In this document: positions 41,492-52,000 of the stretch, piece by piece | Layout: every line of letters begins with the position of its first letter | Numbering within the stretch: position 1 is the stretch's first letter | Assembly (NCBI GenBank): GCA_030141605.1 | Contig: JAQGDQ010000594.1 | Coordinates: 31,001 to 95,000 of the forward strand | Direction: 5' to 3' | Length of the DNA: 64,000 bases | Source: Tubiluchus corallicola | Lineage: Eukaryota; Priapulida; Priapulimorpha; Priapulimorphida; Tubiluchidae | Made by a program: the position numbers and the translations under genes | Notes under the pieces: model-generated | Told to the model about the DNA's origin: nothing | Seen by the model: only the letters and a program-made list of their open reading frames with translations | Database searches by the model: none

Positions 41492-43599
41492 GTTCATCGT
41501 CATCAACATCATCACCTTGATAATCATTTCTACTATAATTATCATAATCATCTCTCATGACCCTCAGCATCTTCGTTGTCATCATTTTCATGATCATCGT
41601 CGTCGTGATCTTGATAATCATTTCTACTACCATTATTGTAATCATCTCCTTCACGATCATCAGCATCTTCGTCACTATCATTTTCTTTGTCTCATCATCA
41701 CCATCATAATAATCTTTACCAACACCAGCAGCATCATTGTCGTTGTCGGTCGTTTTTATCTTCGTTAACTTGTGGCCATCATTGTTACCATCCTTATCAT
41801 TGTCATCATCGTCTCCATTATCATTTAAATGGAATTGACCACCCAGTTTTTTACTGTACTATAATCTCAAACTGAAATCTCAAACTTAACTGAAATAATC
41901 TCAAAAATGATAAATGCGGCTTCACTCTGTTTTCAGGTATGAATTTTTTTCTACGTGATATGCTTTTATTCTTACTTCGAGGTTCTTATGTTGGTGTTTG
42001 TTTACCAAAAGCACAGGCTAAATTGCTTTTGTCGTGTTTGTCAAATGTGCAAGCTTGTCCCTTTTGCGGTGTCACTTTTTTTGATTAGTCAGACGTAACG
42101 TGAGCCGTGTGTTGACGAGAACTCTTGTTCCTTTTGCAACTTCTTGTAAATATCGTCAAGACATTGGAGACAGCGTATACACATAATAACAATTTAGCTG
42201 CTGTCGCTTTTTGTACATTTGAGATAAGTATTAACGCGTGAGCTAACAATATGTAATCTGACCAGAGGGATAGGGTCTCGGTAATAAAACCGAAATGAAT
42301 CGCAGTTTTGCGGTTTCCTGTTGCGAGAATGAATGTACGCAAACGTTTTTCTTTCGGATGCGCTGCTATTATGTAAAATGTAGATTTAATGTAAAATTAT
42401 TCACAGAATAGTGAAAAGACACAGTTTGTCTGTTTTCTTCAAATACAAATTGTCCCAAATGGCCAGTGGTCAGTTGTCCACTTAGCGCAATTGTGCAAAT
42501 AAAAACAAAACTCCTGCAGCCAATCTGATAGGGATAGTTTCTAAATGGTAATGTTCATATTGAAGTGGCTGTGACTGTAGTCAACAGCAAAACAATTTTC
42601 TGACAAAGAATTCCACAGGGAAGAGGCTTGAGGGAAAAATTTCTGCATCAAATCTCCCTTTAATAAAATGTACCCATTAGCACTCTTAAATCGTTTGAGG
42701 TTGTAGTTTAACAGGAACCAATTATCTGGTAAGGAATTCCACAGATGTGCAGGTATAGAAAAAATTGATGACAATTTATATTGAGTTTTGCATTTCTATG
42801 CTGTTTTTGTAATTATGATTCTTAATGTTTCAGAACTTTGACTGGAAAAGGATCCAGCAAATTTACCGTCAGCATTAATAGTTGTGACATCAAGCAACTC
42901 GAGCACGTCGTCGTTGTAGTCAGCATCAACAGCACGCGTCGCGGCAGCTTACAGATCAGTCTCACTTCTCCGTCTGGCATGTTGTCACTGTTGTTGACAC
43001 GACGACGGCACGATACGAACACGGGAGGGTTCGCATCTTGGACGATGAGTTCTGTCCACTTCTGGGGAGAAGATCCTCACGGAGAGTGGACGCTGACTGT
43101 ATCCGTCGATGGCGAGGCACTGGACGATGACTGGACTGAAGTTAGCAGATTTACATTGAAATTATTTGGAATAAGTTCCGTAATTAAACAGTCGCCCGTG
43201 GATGCGCACGGGGCGGCCACAAATGCATCGAAGGGGTCAGCTCGATTACTGTCACCCCGGGAAGTAGAGATGATATTTGATCACGAATTTGGAAATAAAA
43301 CCATTAAAAAATCATCGCAAGATCATTGCGAAAATGATGACTGCAAAAAAATTCCAGAGAACAGCAATGAAAATGTTCTTGACGAAATCTTCGATGCCTC
43401 CAACAACGAGGCAAAAGAGGAGCCGGACGGCAAGCGAGTGAGTGAGAAAAATGTAAGAGGAAGTGCCTGCTCACTCGCAGTTTCGGAAGAAGCTCCGGCA
43501 TCATCGGAGGTGGCCTATAGAAAGTGCAAGGAAGGGGTGCTGATGTTGTCTAAGCAGCTCTGTCCAAACGGAAGCTGCGGTGTCTCTAACGAGTTGTGA
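26653..43599 (+). CDS. PC7-like proprotein convertase (subtilisin/kexin family), eleven exons
   Basis: Convertases cleave secretory precursors after basic residues. Exons: 26653-26841, 28460-28567, 28908-29054, 32836-32982, 33626-33705, 34570-34658, 36042-36214, 37728-37976, 38797-38897, 40892-41116, 42834-43599; all GT/AG, phases consistent, 757 aa. Residues 1-21 form a signal peptide. The prodomain runs to RVKR (cleavage after Arg114), with VKR at 79-81 as a possible second site. Catalytic residues: Asp183 (IVDDG), His225 (HGTRCAG), Asn326 (VGNGG), Ser411 ([11 protein letters not shown]). The P domain is about 495-615. [28 protein letters not shown] and [15 protein letters not shown] favour PC7 over furin or PC1/2. 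The last 140 residues are hydrophilic with several Cys and no transmembrane segment, unlike vertebrate PC7, so a soluble enzyme or an unseen alternative 3' exon is implied. The start is the first ATG after an in-frame stop at 26605. Confidence 0.95.
27600..27900. mobile_element. Interspersed repeat family C, copy 2
   Basis: 'agagcttgtgttag', 'gaaacaagtttagataacat' and 'ttttttggtgaattagt' define this roughly 300-bp repeat. It lies in convertase intron 1, in opposite orientation to 19745-20060. Confidence 0.6.
27960..28250. mobile_element. Interspersed repeat family C, copy 3
   Basis: It follows copy 2 after about 60 bp in the same orientation, sharing 'gaaacaagtttagataacat' and 'cgatgaccgtta'. 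A tandem pair of the same element in convertase intron 1. Confidence 0.6.
29290..29590. mobile_element. Interspersed repeat family C, copy 4
   Basis: Shares 'gagcttgcattagcag', 'cgcgatgaccgtta' and 'gttatttggtgaacaagtgg' with the other copies. In convertase intron 3. Confidence 0.6.
29930..30430. mobile_element. Interspersed repeat family D, forward copy
   Basis: 'tgactttcatgaaagaatta', 'gttagacgggcacca' and 'taattatcagaag' match 62880-63400 closely. Non-coding, about 500 bp, in convertase intron 3. Confidence 0.6.
31217..32080. repeat. 22-bp minisatellite, about 39 units
   Basis: The unit 'cacaatacacaccattcact' plus 'ac' repeats every 22 bp with very few changes. A variant with 'caagacacaagattcgtt' recurs near 31555, 31688 and 31864, a higher-order pattern. 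Three units equal 66 bp, so a 274-residue open frame arises by chance. It lies in convertase intron 3. Confidence 0.95.
32338..32545. repeat. Satellite block related to the 22-bp array
   Basis: About nine diverged units ('cacaatacacaaccttcatt', 'cacaatgcacaacattcatt') are separated from the main array by about 260 bp of unique sequence. Probably an older, less homogenised part of the same array. Confidence 0.8.
33341..33400. repeat. (AT)n microsatellite
   Basis: About 26 uninterrupted TA dinucleotides end in 'tgtatatgtatgtatt'. In convertase intron 4. Confidence 0.95.
34030..34048 (+). other. Possible 19-nt microexon in convertase intron 5
   Basis: Nineteen bases lie between 'ttcatgcag' and 'gtaaga', both good splice consensuses. 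Inclusion between exons 5 and 6 would shift the frame and bring a stop about 14 codons into exon 6, before the active-site region is completed. It is either coincidence or a poison exon. Confidence 0.25.
34697..35198. mobile_element. hAT-like non-autonomous element
   Basis: The ends are 'cagtggcggctcgtag' and, inverted, 'gaaccgccactg', a widespread hAT terminal motif. No transposase frame. I could not match an 8-bp target duplication. In convertase intron 6. Confidence 0.65.
35575..36040. repeat. 46-bp minisatellite running into the exon 7 splice acceptor
   Basis: About ten units of 'gcaaacaagtgcattaaaca' and 'ctcttcacactggactgctt' repeat every 46 bp. The last unit changes from 'gcttatcgtggc' to 'gcttattatagga', which supplies the AG acceptor of convertase exon 7 at 36042. 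Confidence 0.9.
36226..36775 (-). mobile_element. Non-LTR retrotransposon 3' end with (AAG)n tail
   Basis: Minus-strand frames read [20 protein letters not shown], then [16 protein letters not shown] and, after a frameshift near 36510, [16 protein letters not shown] and [11 protein letters not shown]. This is the post-RT region of animal LINEs of the 'RPaLiYGlE..p' type. It ends in (GAA)n, i.e. (TTC)n at 36250-36292 on the plus strand. Dead copy in convertase intron 7, starting 12 bp after exon 7. Confidence 0.85.
36776..36900. mobile_element. Retroelement-like fragment with a C15 run
   Basis: 'tggatgcccttcctgacccc' and 'tccgggcttgggagcggcac' resemble a sequence found in many fish and invertebrate retroelements. 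A run of 15 C follows (36859-36873). Confidence 0.5.
37412..37640. repeat. (GAT)n-rich imperfect microsatellite
   Basis: Runs of 'gatgatgatgatgatgatg' are broken by 'acagtgactgtgatgatg'-type segments recurring about every 60-70 bp. It lies in convertase intron 7, shortly before exon 8. Long Asp- or Met-rich frames here are artefacts. Confidence 0.9.
38397..38767. mobile_element. Long-TIR MITE family A, copy 2
   Basis: Runs from 'aataagttcctgtgattg' to 'actgcgaaaaggcttatt'. Its right end is only 29 bp before convertase exon 9 (38797), so it replaces the usual space for branch point and upstream tract. Confidence 0.7.
39266..39979. mobile_element. piggyBac-like MITE, copy 2, with TTAA ends
   Basis: The left end 'ttaactccttcaggacc' and right end 'gtcctgaaggagttaa' form an inverted repeat bounded by TTAA on both sides, the piggyBac target. 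No transposase. The interior matches 25486-26146 in reverse. In convertase intron 9. Confidence 0.8.
40140..40480. mobile_element. Interspersed repeat family D, reverse copy
   Basis: 'cttgtctaactagcgattgg', 'ttctttcacgtaaatcattt' and 'gtatgtttcctttcagtatt' are the reverse complement of features at 62880-63100. In convertase intron 9. Confidence 0.55.
41270..41830. repeat. (CAT)n-rich imperfect microsatellite
   Basis: Over 500 bp of CAT/CGT triplets with an internal duplicated segment ('tgataatcatttctact' at about 41519 and 41612). In convertase intron 10. The frames it opens on both strands are low complexity. Confidence 0.9.
42541..42774 (-). mobile_element. Duplicated non-LTR RT tail remnant
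   Basis: One frame contains two related motifs, [19 protein letters not shown] and [17 protein letters not shown], each like the 'a..LWNSLP' C-terminus of LINE reverse transcriptases. A local tandem duplication of that tail in convertase intron 10, ending 60 bp before exon 11. Confidence 0.55.
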
Positions 43600-45470
43600 A
43601 CAATCTTTTTATTTATATTTAAGTGCATGTATTTCTATTTAATTTCTACATAACTTAGTGTAATATTTGTTTTATCATGGATAACGAGTCTAATTTTACT
43701 GGAATCTATTCATGCAACATGCGCGATCTATATTTCAGTCAGATTAGATATTATCTACAAGTATTCTACAAAAAAGTTATGTAATATTTACATAGTTTAT
43801 ATTTAATATGTTTATTTAGTCTTATAAGTCTTTAGTCTTAGTTAATAAGGAAATTTGTGCCCTGCCATTAGCCTTCTATCCTGGAAATAATGATTATTAT
43901 AATTATTAACGGAAAACTGGGCGATTCGTTAGACAATTTCATTTTAATTTATTGTTCGATATTTACATTTTTTGCTTAAAAAAGTTAGCAGTTGTTTCTG
44001 ATATTTGAATAAGTACCTTGGAAAGTTAATTAACAGCAAACGAACACAGCTATTGCTTACATCGCAAACTAGCCATGGACAGTTTGTGCAATGGTAGGCA
44101 TCTTCTCTGCATGTCAAGCACGTTTGCGGAAGCGAAGATTGCTATAAGACACTGATGTGATGTCACAAAAATAAGCTCTATGTCACACTCACGTCATAGA
44201 CGAACACTACAGTTCATGGTCACGCTTATCACGGTACCGCACCTATTTGTTAACCACGCGAACGTGAGAAAAGGCACCATTGCCAGTCTTAGTGGATTTG
44301 TTGAGTCGCACGTAACTTTGAAAGTTTAATGAAATTTAACTATCCATGGTAATTATTAGTTAATGGAAGCTTTCATTTTGAAAAGCTGTTCTAGTTTTCA
44401 ATATTTTTGTGCATGCTTTGTTTTGAACTAATGTCTACACGATAGCCTGGTTTTCCTTTAAGGCCTACAGGTGGGTCAGCCAGTTCTGCGTTACTGGCAG
44501 TATAAGCCCTCCAGTCCATTACTCATGAATAGTCAGTATCATCCATTTTCAGCAGCTTATAGAAAAACAACATGCTTCTTTATAAAAATTAGTGCTTAAT
44601 TACCTGTAATTAAGGTACTAATTACTAAAACACAAATTAAAATTCGTAATTTGGCTTTAACATTCAGGCCAGTGCATTGATCTCTCGCTAATCCCGTCGG
44701 ACGTGCCGCAAAGTCGATATGTCCGCTGATCAGCCGCGTGTTTGGAAAGCGAAGATTAGGATTGCAGAAATCCTGCCATAATCTTATCTTGCCGCATTAA
44801 ATCCAGATGCGGATCGGTTCCCTTTAAGCCCCTACGGAAGGCGCCAGTTCTCGGCAGATTACTGCAAAACTCATTCAGTCGTATTTCATTGTAAAATTCC
44901 TGTATAAATTTGCCGTTTGATTGCAGAAGGCTTAATCTTCAAATGAAGTTTTTATGTGCATCGGCGGGTGCATTTTCCACGTCTTGAAGCAACATATTGT
45001 CTGTAAAGAGATTTCTGCATTAGTTGGCTGTTTAGTTCAAATCAATTCTCGCGATTCCATAAGTATTTCAGCGGGGTGAAACCTATTTGATGCATCAATC
45101 AAATTTCAGCCCTTTTCTCTGGGCCTGATGCATGATAGTTAAGTCATTTTAGTTTTTTTGCCTATTGTATGTTCATTTAGGAATCATTGCTGCCTTTGTT
45201 CTTGTTATGAGAGTAATTTATTTTTGTTGTATGTAAGAGATATGTTATTGCATTATGTGTCGATAAATTATTTTTTGTGACATTTTTAAGCCAAAGATAA
45301 GGTTGTGATTTTAAATTATTTTTGTTTTCAAAAAAGATTTAATTTTTTTATTTTAGAATTTTCTAATGATTTATCAGTTTATGATTAGAATGCACATGAA
45401 TTTTATAGACTTTTTATTGAATAAAAATTGTTAATGTATTGATATAATAATAAAAGATGTGGTAAGAATC
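43600..45470. other. Convertase 3' flank and intergenic spacer
   Basis: No exon recognised. A 'cctttaag(g)cc(c)tac' motif with following 'cagttct' and 'ttactg' occurs at about 44455 and 44820, suggesting an old duplication. The segment 44690-44880 is more GC-rich than its surroundings, but I cannot assign it. Confidence 0.4.
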
Positions 45471-45479
45471 CAAAGTCAG

Positions 45480-46085
45480 CAATACACATTGTTTTTGTCA
45501 TTGCTTCACTTTATTTTATTGTCTTTGTCATTGTTTCACATTGTTTTCATTGTCATTGTCATTGTTTCACTTTATTTTCATTGTTTTTGTCATGGTTTCA
45601 CTTCGTTTTCATTGCCATTGTCATTCTTTTACGTCGTTTGCATTGGCTTTGTCCTTGTCCTTGTTGTTGTTTCACATTACTTTCATTGTCTTTGTCATTG
45701 TCTCACTTTGATCATTGTCTATGTCATTCTTTCACTTTGTTCTTATTGTCTGTGTCATTGTTTCACATTGTTTAAATTGTCTGTCATTGTTTCACTTTGA
45801 TCATTGTCTATGTCATTCTTTCACTTTGTTCTTATTGTCTGTGTCATTGTTTCACATTGTTTAAATTGTCTTTGTCATTGTTTCACTTTGATCATTGTCT
45901 ATGTCATTCTTTCACTTTGTTCTTATTGTGTGTGTCGTTGTTTCACACTGTTTAAATTGTCTTTGTCATTGTTTCACTTTGATCATTGTCTATGTCATTC
46001 TTTCACTTTGTTCTTATTGTGTGTGTCGTTGTTTCACATTGTTTAAATTGTCTTTGTCATTGTTTCACTTTGATCATTGGCTTTG
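45480..46085. repeat. 91-bp higher-order minisatellite
   Basis: Short 'tcattgtttcacttt' units are organised in a 91-bp period: 'atcattgtct' starts at 45711, 45800, 45891, 45982 and a variant at 46073. The left part is more diverged. Phe/Cys-rich frames here are artefacts. Confidence 0.85.
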
Positions 46086-46089
46086 TCTT

Positions 46090-48275
46090 TGTTTCTGTTT
46101 TTGCGTATGTTGCAGTTCGTTTAACGTTTTGCTATTCCAATCATTGAAAGATGTTATTAGGAATCCCATTATGCGAGAGTTATTGAGTTATTATCATTCA
46201 AATTTACTTTGTGAACAAACTTTCCGGCAAAATTGCAAAAGCAAATTTAGTTGTGAGTAGGAATACTAATGCCTTGTTCACATTTTAACTGTTACCGAAT
46301 ATTTCTCCTTTGAAATTGTTTGCAAAACAAGAATTCGTCAGAAGACAATTGAAATCTGTAATTGCAGAACGAGCTTTATTTTAGAATAATAGCAACAATT
46401 GCAACGACGAGAGGGGTAATCAAGCAGTAATGGTGCATGATCTGTGACCGAATGTCGAGGTTGCTCGGTGAATGAATAGGTGACCACTGGGTCCAATGCC
46501 CATTTTGGGCAGTTTGGTTCGCCGTGCTGATCCTGGCTGTTTACTCGTCGATTCAGATTGCATTAACAGACGAGCCTGTCGGTTCAGTGGCTCATCATAA
46601 GAAGATTAATCTTGATTAATGAGACAGAAAAGCTTTCTAATGCATTTAACGACAATGACGTAAATAATTCTCTCAGTCCTCTGTGATATGACTGCAATCA
46701 GCTTACATTAATGTTAGCTAAGGCTTGGTAAATAGCTTCTACGCTCCTAATGTATAAGTTAACACTTATATGCCTTCTGTAATAAGGTGTGGCCTAACAT
46801 GGCTTCACATATTCACGACATATCATTTCAGCAGCACTAGATATTTATGGCTTCATTCTGGTATGGGGGTAAGTTTGCATATAATCGATAACAACTGATA
46901 ATGCAAGACAAATATATCGATTAGGGTGAGAGTCTATTTCACACGCTGCATGAGGCCAATTTTGCAGGAGCTAAAGCTCTTAAAGTCAAACCAAATTCTC
47001 ACTGTAAAATAAGCTTTTACAACTTCAATTTCTACTCTCATTACGAATGTTCAATTTATTTTATTATAAATTTACTGCAAAACGTGTTTCGTTTGATTTT
47101 TTTATCATTTCGTTGTTAGCAGTATTAAATTTGAAGAACCGCCATTTTTCGTTGTGCGAGACGAATGACGTAATGAGTGCAGTCACGAGGTCACCAAAGA
47201 CGCTTTCTGTACCTCGTACGTCATTCTCGTTCAATCGCGCCAAACACGTGAAACATGGCAATTTTACGGCAAGGCAGACTTTCGAAATGTAAGGTCATTT
47301 AATTCAACTGTGTTAACTCAAAGCACGAACAAACGCCCTCATAAAACATACACATAGTTGTTTATTATTAGGGCTGGGTGATTTTTGAGGCTGGCCTAAG
47401 AATAAAGGGCCGAAATGTAAAATTTTAAGCTTGCTATCTGTTTTACGAAAGCATATGTTCAATTGTTCATGCTTTAGGTTATCACCATCAATCTCATTGG
47501 GCACCATACTCTTGGAAAGTGTGAGCGAGCGAACTGCAGCTGCTGCTACTACTAAATGATAGTTACTACGATTCAGTAACGTTTCAGAAAAAATCGTTTA
47601 ACATTGCAGTCAAGTAAAAATGCAATAATTTTATTGTATTTGTAATTTACAACCGTTTTTGCCGTTTAAAGTGCACCAGCTACGATTACAGTGGCCCTGT
47701 AATAATCAAGGGAGTCTTGCACTTGCAAAATATTTAAGAAGCTTACGACTAAAAAGCACACCATAATGAGACATCGCAAACCTTCTCTCATATTAAGGTT
47801 ACTATTTTCTGTAATGGCACACTACTTTCATTACAAATACAATCGATAATTCTCGTTTTCAACTAAGTACAAGGGCTAACAACACACAACATAAACACAG
47901 ATCTTTATACAAGACATATGTGCTGCCAACAACATCATCAATGTATTTTACATTATGCATGTACTGGCATCAACATAATTATTTCCAATTGTGGGCAGAA
48001 ATTGTTAAACATTCGCCAGTTCTTCTAGTTAGCGTAAACAATTGGGTTTGTAGGCTTGCAATGGAGTGAAATAAATTAAAGTGAATTGAACATTATCCCG
48101 TATGCTACGACTTTAGCCATGCTTTCCAACCAAAGTAGGCCCTCTGATGAGAAAACGGGTGATATGGGCGTATTTTTCTATCTGCAATCGTATTAGTTCC
48201 TCAACTTAAAAATATCTTAAAAAGTACCTTGTAATTATTTTAGCAACAGTTACTGCTAATAAAGCATCTTTAGAG
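46090..48275. other. Gene-free spacer
   Basis: No exon, RNA gene or clear transposon end was recognised between the two minisatellites. The short frames at 47047-47507 lack homology signs and splice support. Confidence 0.4.
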
Positions 48276-48825
48276 AAAGAACCACAGATAAGTTCAACAC
48301 AGAACCACAGATAAGTTCAACGTAGAACTACAGATAAGTTCAACGCAGAACTACAGATAAGTTCAACGCAGAACCACAGATTAGTTCAACGCAGAACCAC
48401 AGATAAGTTCAACGCAGAACCACAGATAAGTTCAACGCAGGACCACAGATAAGTTCAACACAGAACCACAGATAAGTTCAACGTAGAACTACAGATAAGT
48501 TCAACGCAGAACCACAGATAAGTTCAATGCAGAACCACAGATAAGTTAAACGCAGAACCACAGATAAGTTCAACGCAGAACTACAGATAAGTTCAATGCA
48601 GAACCACAGATAAGTTCAACGCAGAACTACAGATAAGTTCAACGCAGAACTACAGATAAGTTAAACGCAGAACTACAGATAAGTTCAACGCAGAACTACA
48701 GATAAGTTCAATGCAGAACCACAGATAAGTTCAACGCAGAACTACAGATAAGTTCAACGCAGAACCACAGATAAGTTAAACGCAGAACTACAGATAAGTT
48801 CAACGTAGAACTACAGAACTGCTCT
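48276..48825. repeat. 23-bp minisatellite, about 24 units
   Basis: 'acagataagttcaacgcaga' plus 'acc' repeats every 23 bp, with 'act' and 'gtt(a)aa' variants interspersed. It ends about 180 bp from the receptor stop codon, so it may lie in the receptor's 3' UTR. Confidence 0.93.
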
Positions 48826-49006
48826 ATTCGCCAAAATTTTTAACAAATTTTGGGAACGACGTTCTACTGCACTTGATGAAAATGTATGAATCTTCCATTG
48901 TGAAAGAATAAATAGAAAAATTAAACTATAACTTTAACTATGTTTACGTATTTTCTGGAAAACTACAGTCAATGTTGATATGCCATAGATAATTCATTGA
49001 GCAGTT

Positions 49007-52000
49007 CTACAACGCACTGGTCTTGTGATTAGATTCCTTCCCCGAAAATTCAAAAGTGGACGTGTGGTCCAAAGCAGGGGTCCATCGTTCACCGTGCGCC
49101 TTCCTGCGGTCACCGTTGCTTTCGCTTGACGCTTGACGATACAACGGCTTGCCTGGGCCACGGGGCTTGGCGCGTCCTAACATGTTCGACGTGCGCCCTC
49201 TCTCGGTGGAACTGGTAACGATGCTGTTCGCAGTGATGGGCATGGCCTGGGAGGCCAGTCTTATGCTGCCTTGACTGTACAGTTCTTTGTCTAAGCAACA
49301 GAACAGCAATCTGCGAATTTCTCGCTGAAAACTGATGCTGTACGTTCCATATAGGACCGGATTGACGCAAGAATTTGACACAGAAAAAACAAACAATATT
49401 TCTTGAACAACAATATTGACACGATTGTCTAATGACTGGGGGGATATAAAGAACCAGATGCTTTGCACATAATAGGGCGTCCAGCACAGGATGAAGGCGG
49501 AGACGATCATAATCGCCATCATCAACGTCCTCATTTTAGCTCTGTTGTAACTGGTCGTGTCCGAGCGACGTAAGACCACAGGCGTGGCTGATGTCCAACA
49601 GAAGCCACAAAATGACGTGTTCTTCTGTGATTGGTTATGGTCCATTCCCACTGCATCTGCTGAAACAGTCATTTAAATGATTGTTAATGTAAGTGAAGTT
49701 AACGTTAAGTTAAGTTAAGTTAAGTTAAGTTAAGTTAAGTTAAGTTAAGTTAAGTTAAGTTAAGTTAAGTTAAGTTAAGTTAAGTTAAGTTAAGTTAAGT
49801 TAAGTTAAGTTAAGTTAAGTTAAGTTAAGTTAAGTTAAGTTAAGTTAAGTTAAGTTAAGTTAAGTTAAGTTAAGTTAAGTTAAGTTAAGTTAAGTTAAGT
49901 TAAGCTAAGCTAAGCTAAGCTAAGCTAAGCTAAGCTAAGCTAAGCTAAGCTAAGCTAAGCTAAGCTAAGCTAAGCTAAGCTAAGTTAAGTTATGTTAAGT
50001 TAAGTTAAATTAAATTAAGCAAACTTAAATTTTGCTAAGTCAATTTAAGCCAACTCAAGTCAAATTAGGTTAAGTTAAGTTAAATTTCATCTAATTAAAT
50101 CAAATCAAGTCAAGTCAAGTAAAGCCAAGTCAAATCAAGACAAGTTAGGTTAATTTAAGTTATGTTAAATTTAGTTTCACTTCAAGTCAAGTGAAGTTAT
50201 GTTAGGTTAAGTGAAATGAAGTTAAGTAAAGTGAGGTGACCATGCCATAGAGGGACATACCGCACATTACCACACTAAACCACTTCACACCACCCCAGCC
50301 CAGCCCACACCACACTACACACTACGCACGCCTCACCATACTGTAATGATGGCAATCTTAATGTATCTTAATCTCAAACTACAGGGACTAACAATAGATT
50401 TGAAAAAAAATCCGTTTTAAGGACTGTAGAAACATTCATCTGGGTTTATTGTCCTGCATTTGGACACATTTAGAAAAACGTGGATGACATTGTGAGGCTT
50501 AGACGTCATAACGTTGATGGTCACTTAAGTTTAATGGTAATTACCGCTCATGTTTAATTGACTGGAATTTACTCTTGGCTTAAAGCAATAAGACAATCCG
50601 ACGTTGGAAGGAAATCAAATTTCTGGAAAGTCGTTATAAAATTTTCAAAACTCCATTATGGAATTACTGAAACGGCTCTTAAACTGATTAAAGTGGCTGG
50701 TTCAGTCCACAGACGGTTAAAACTTATTAAGAACATTGAAAGAACGTTGATCATTGTCCAGATACGTGATATTTGACCGGAAGTTGAGGGCCTGTCATTT
50801 CAAGAGTTTCAAGAGTTTTATTCATTTTCCACATTGCATCATTACAATTAGCATTAAAATACAGATAATTTTCCATTTGAGTAAATATAAATATAAATAT
50901 GAATAAATGCAATATTATTAAGAAATTTCATAATGCGGGATATACATGTGCAAATTTCATTACAGAATAATTTTTTGATGCATACAGTTTGAGCCTAAAA
51001 GCATAGCTTGACAGGCCAAACTGTATGTGGAAATCTTAAAAAAAAATGGTGGGGGGGAGTAGTGAATGAAAGATGAAATGGAGCGAGAAACTAAGAAAAA
51101 CTGTGATCATGGTTACAAAGTGTTCAGTATCCTGTTAGACATAGTCACGTTATATTAAGATTACTGTAGCAAAAAATGCATGAACTAGCTGATTGTTGTT
51201 GTTTTCGAGATGAGTGAAATTTCAATAAGCCTTCTCACAGTTTCGTTTGGCGCTGATGTAGGCCAAAGGTTTAGTGTACCACAGCAACGCGTCTTAACTA
51301 CAACGGTTAGATGACATCGGGTAAAGTAAATCCGGCTGCCGCATCAGTTCAGTAACTTCAGTTGTTTTACTTTAGACTGAACTGTGGACTTTACTTACTT
51401 ATGCATTACTCTGTTTGTAAAGTGATTTACTACCAGGTTCTTGCTTGACAAATAGAAAAAATGAACCAGGTAAGGTTCTAGCTAGCTGTTAAAACTGTTA
51501 TTATTACAACAGCACGGGCTGCGAGGCGTTGTCCGGTACACGTAACCTTTGAACTTTTCACGATCATCATCAATTATTTGAACTGTGAAAAAGGCTTATT
51601 AGCATCACTATAATTTTGGACATTTGTTATTATGAAGCCAAGGGGGATTTTTCTTTTTACAGCAACAGTACAAGTGAAACGGTCAAAATTGTGTTTCGTC
51701 CAACCAAACGCTAACCAAGACCAGCGTGACTTAACTTTGGTCGCTAAGTATAAGTTGTAACTACACAATGTTTCTTCACGTGTAAGCAGAGTGCAACAGG
51801 AAAATGCTAAGCTTATCTTGGTGAGCAACTTTCCACCCCCCCCCCATCACTTGGGGTTAAATATTATATATACCGAATTTTTTGAAACTTGAGTTTAAAT
51901 TCTAGTTTGCCTTTGACGTGACCTTTAACCAATTTTGCAAAGTCAAAATGCTTGACAACACATAATTCTCAAGGCAAAGCACAGAGCGTCTCTGTTAAAA

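Noticed and set aside
41249-41768. Met/Asp- or Ile-rich frames on both strands
   Set aside because: Low-complexity CAT/GAT triplets in convertase intron 10; the same applies to 37309-37651 and 53843-54313.
45459-46260. Phe/Cys/Leu-rich frames resembling membrane proteins
   Set aside because: They arise from the 91-bp minisatellite of 'tcattgtttcacttt' units; the apparent hydrophobicity is from T-rich codons.
49110-49487. 125-codon frame overlapping the receptor exon
   Set aside because: Alternate-frame shadow of the GPCR TM6-TM7 exon on the same strand.
49700-49993. Interstitial telomeric repeat
   Set aside because: The unit is TTAAG/CTAAG, not the TTAGG or TTAGGG telomere motifs known in animals.
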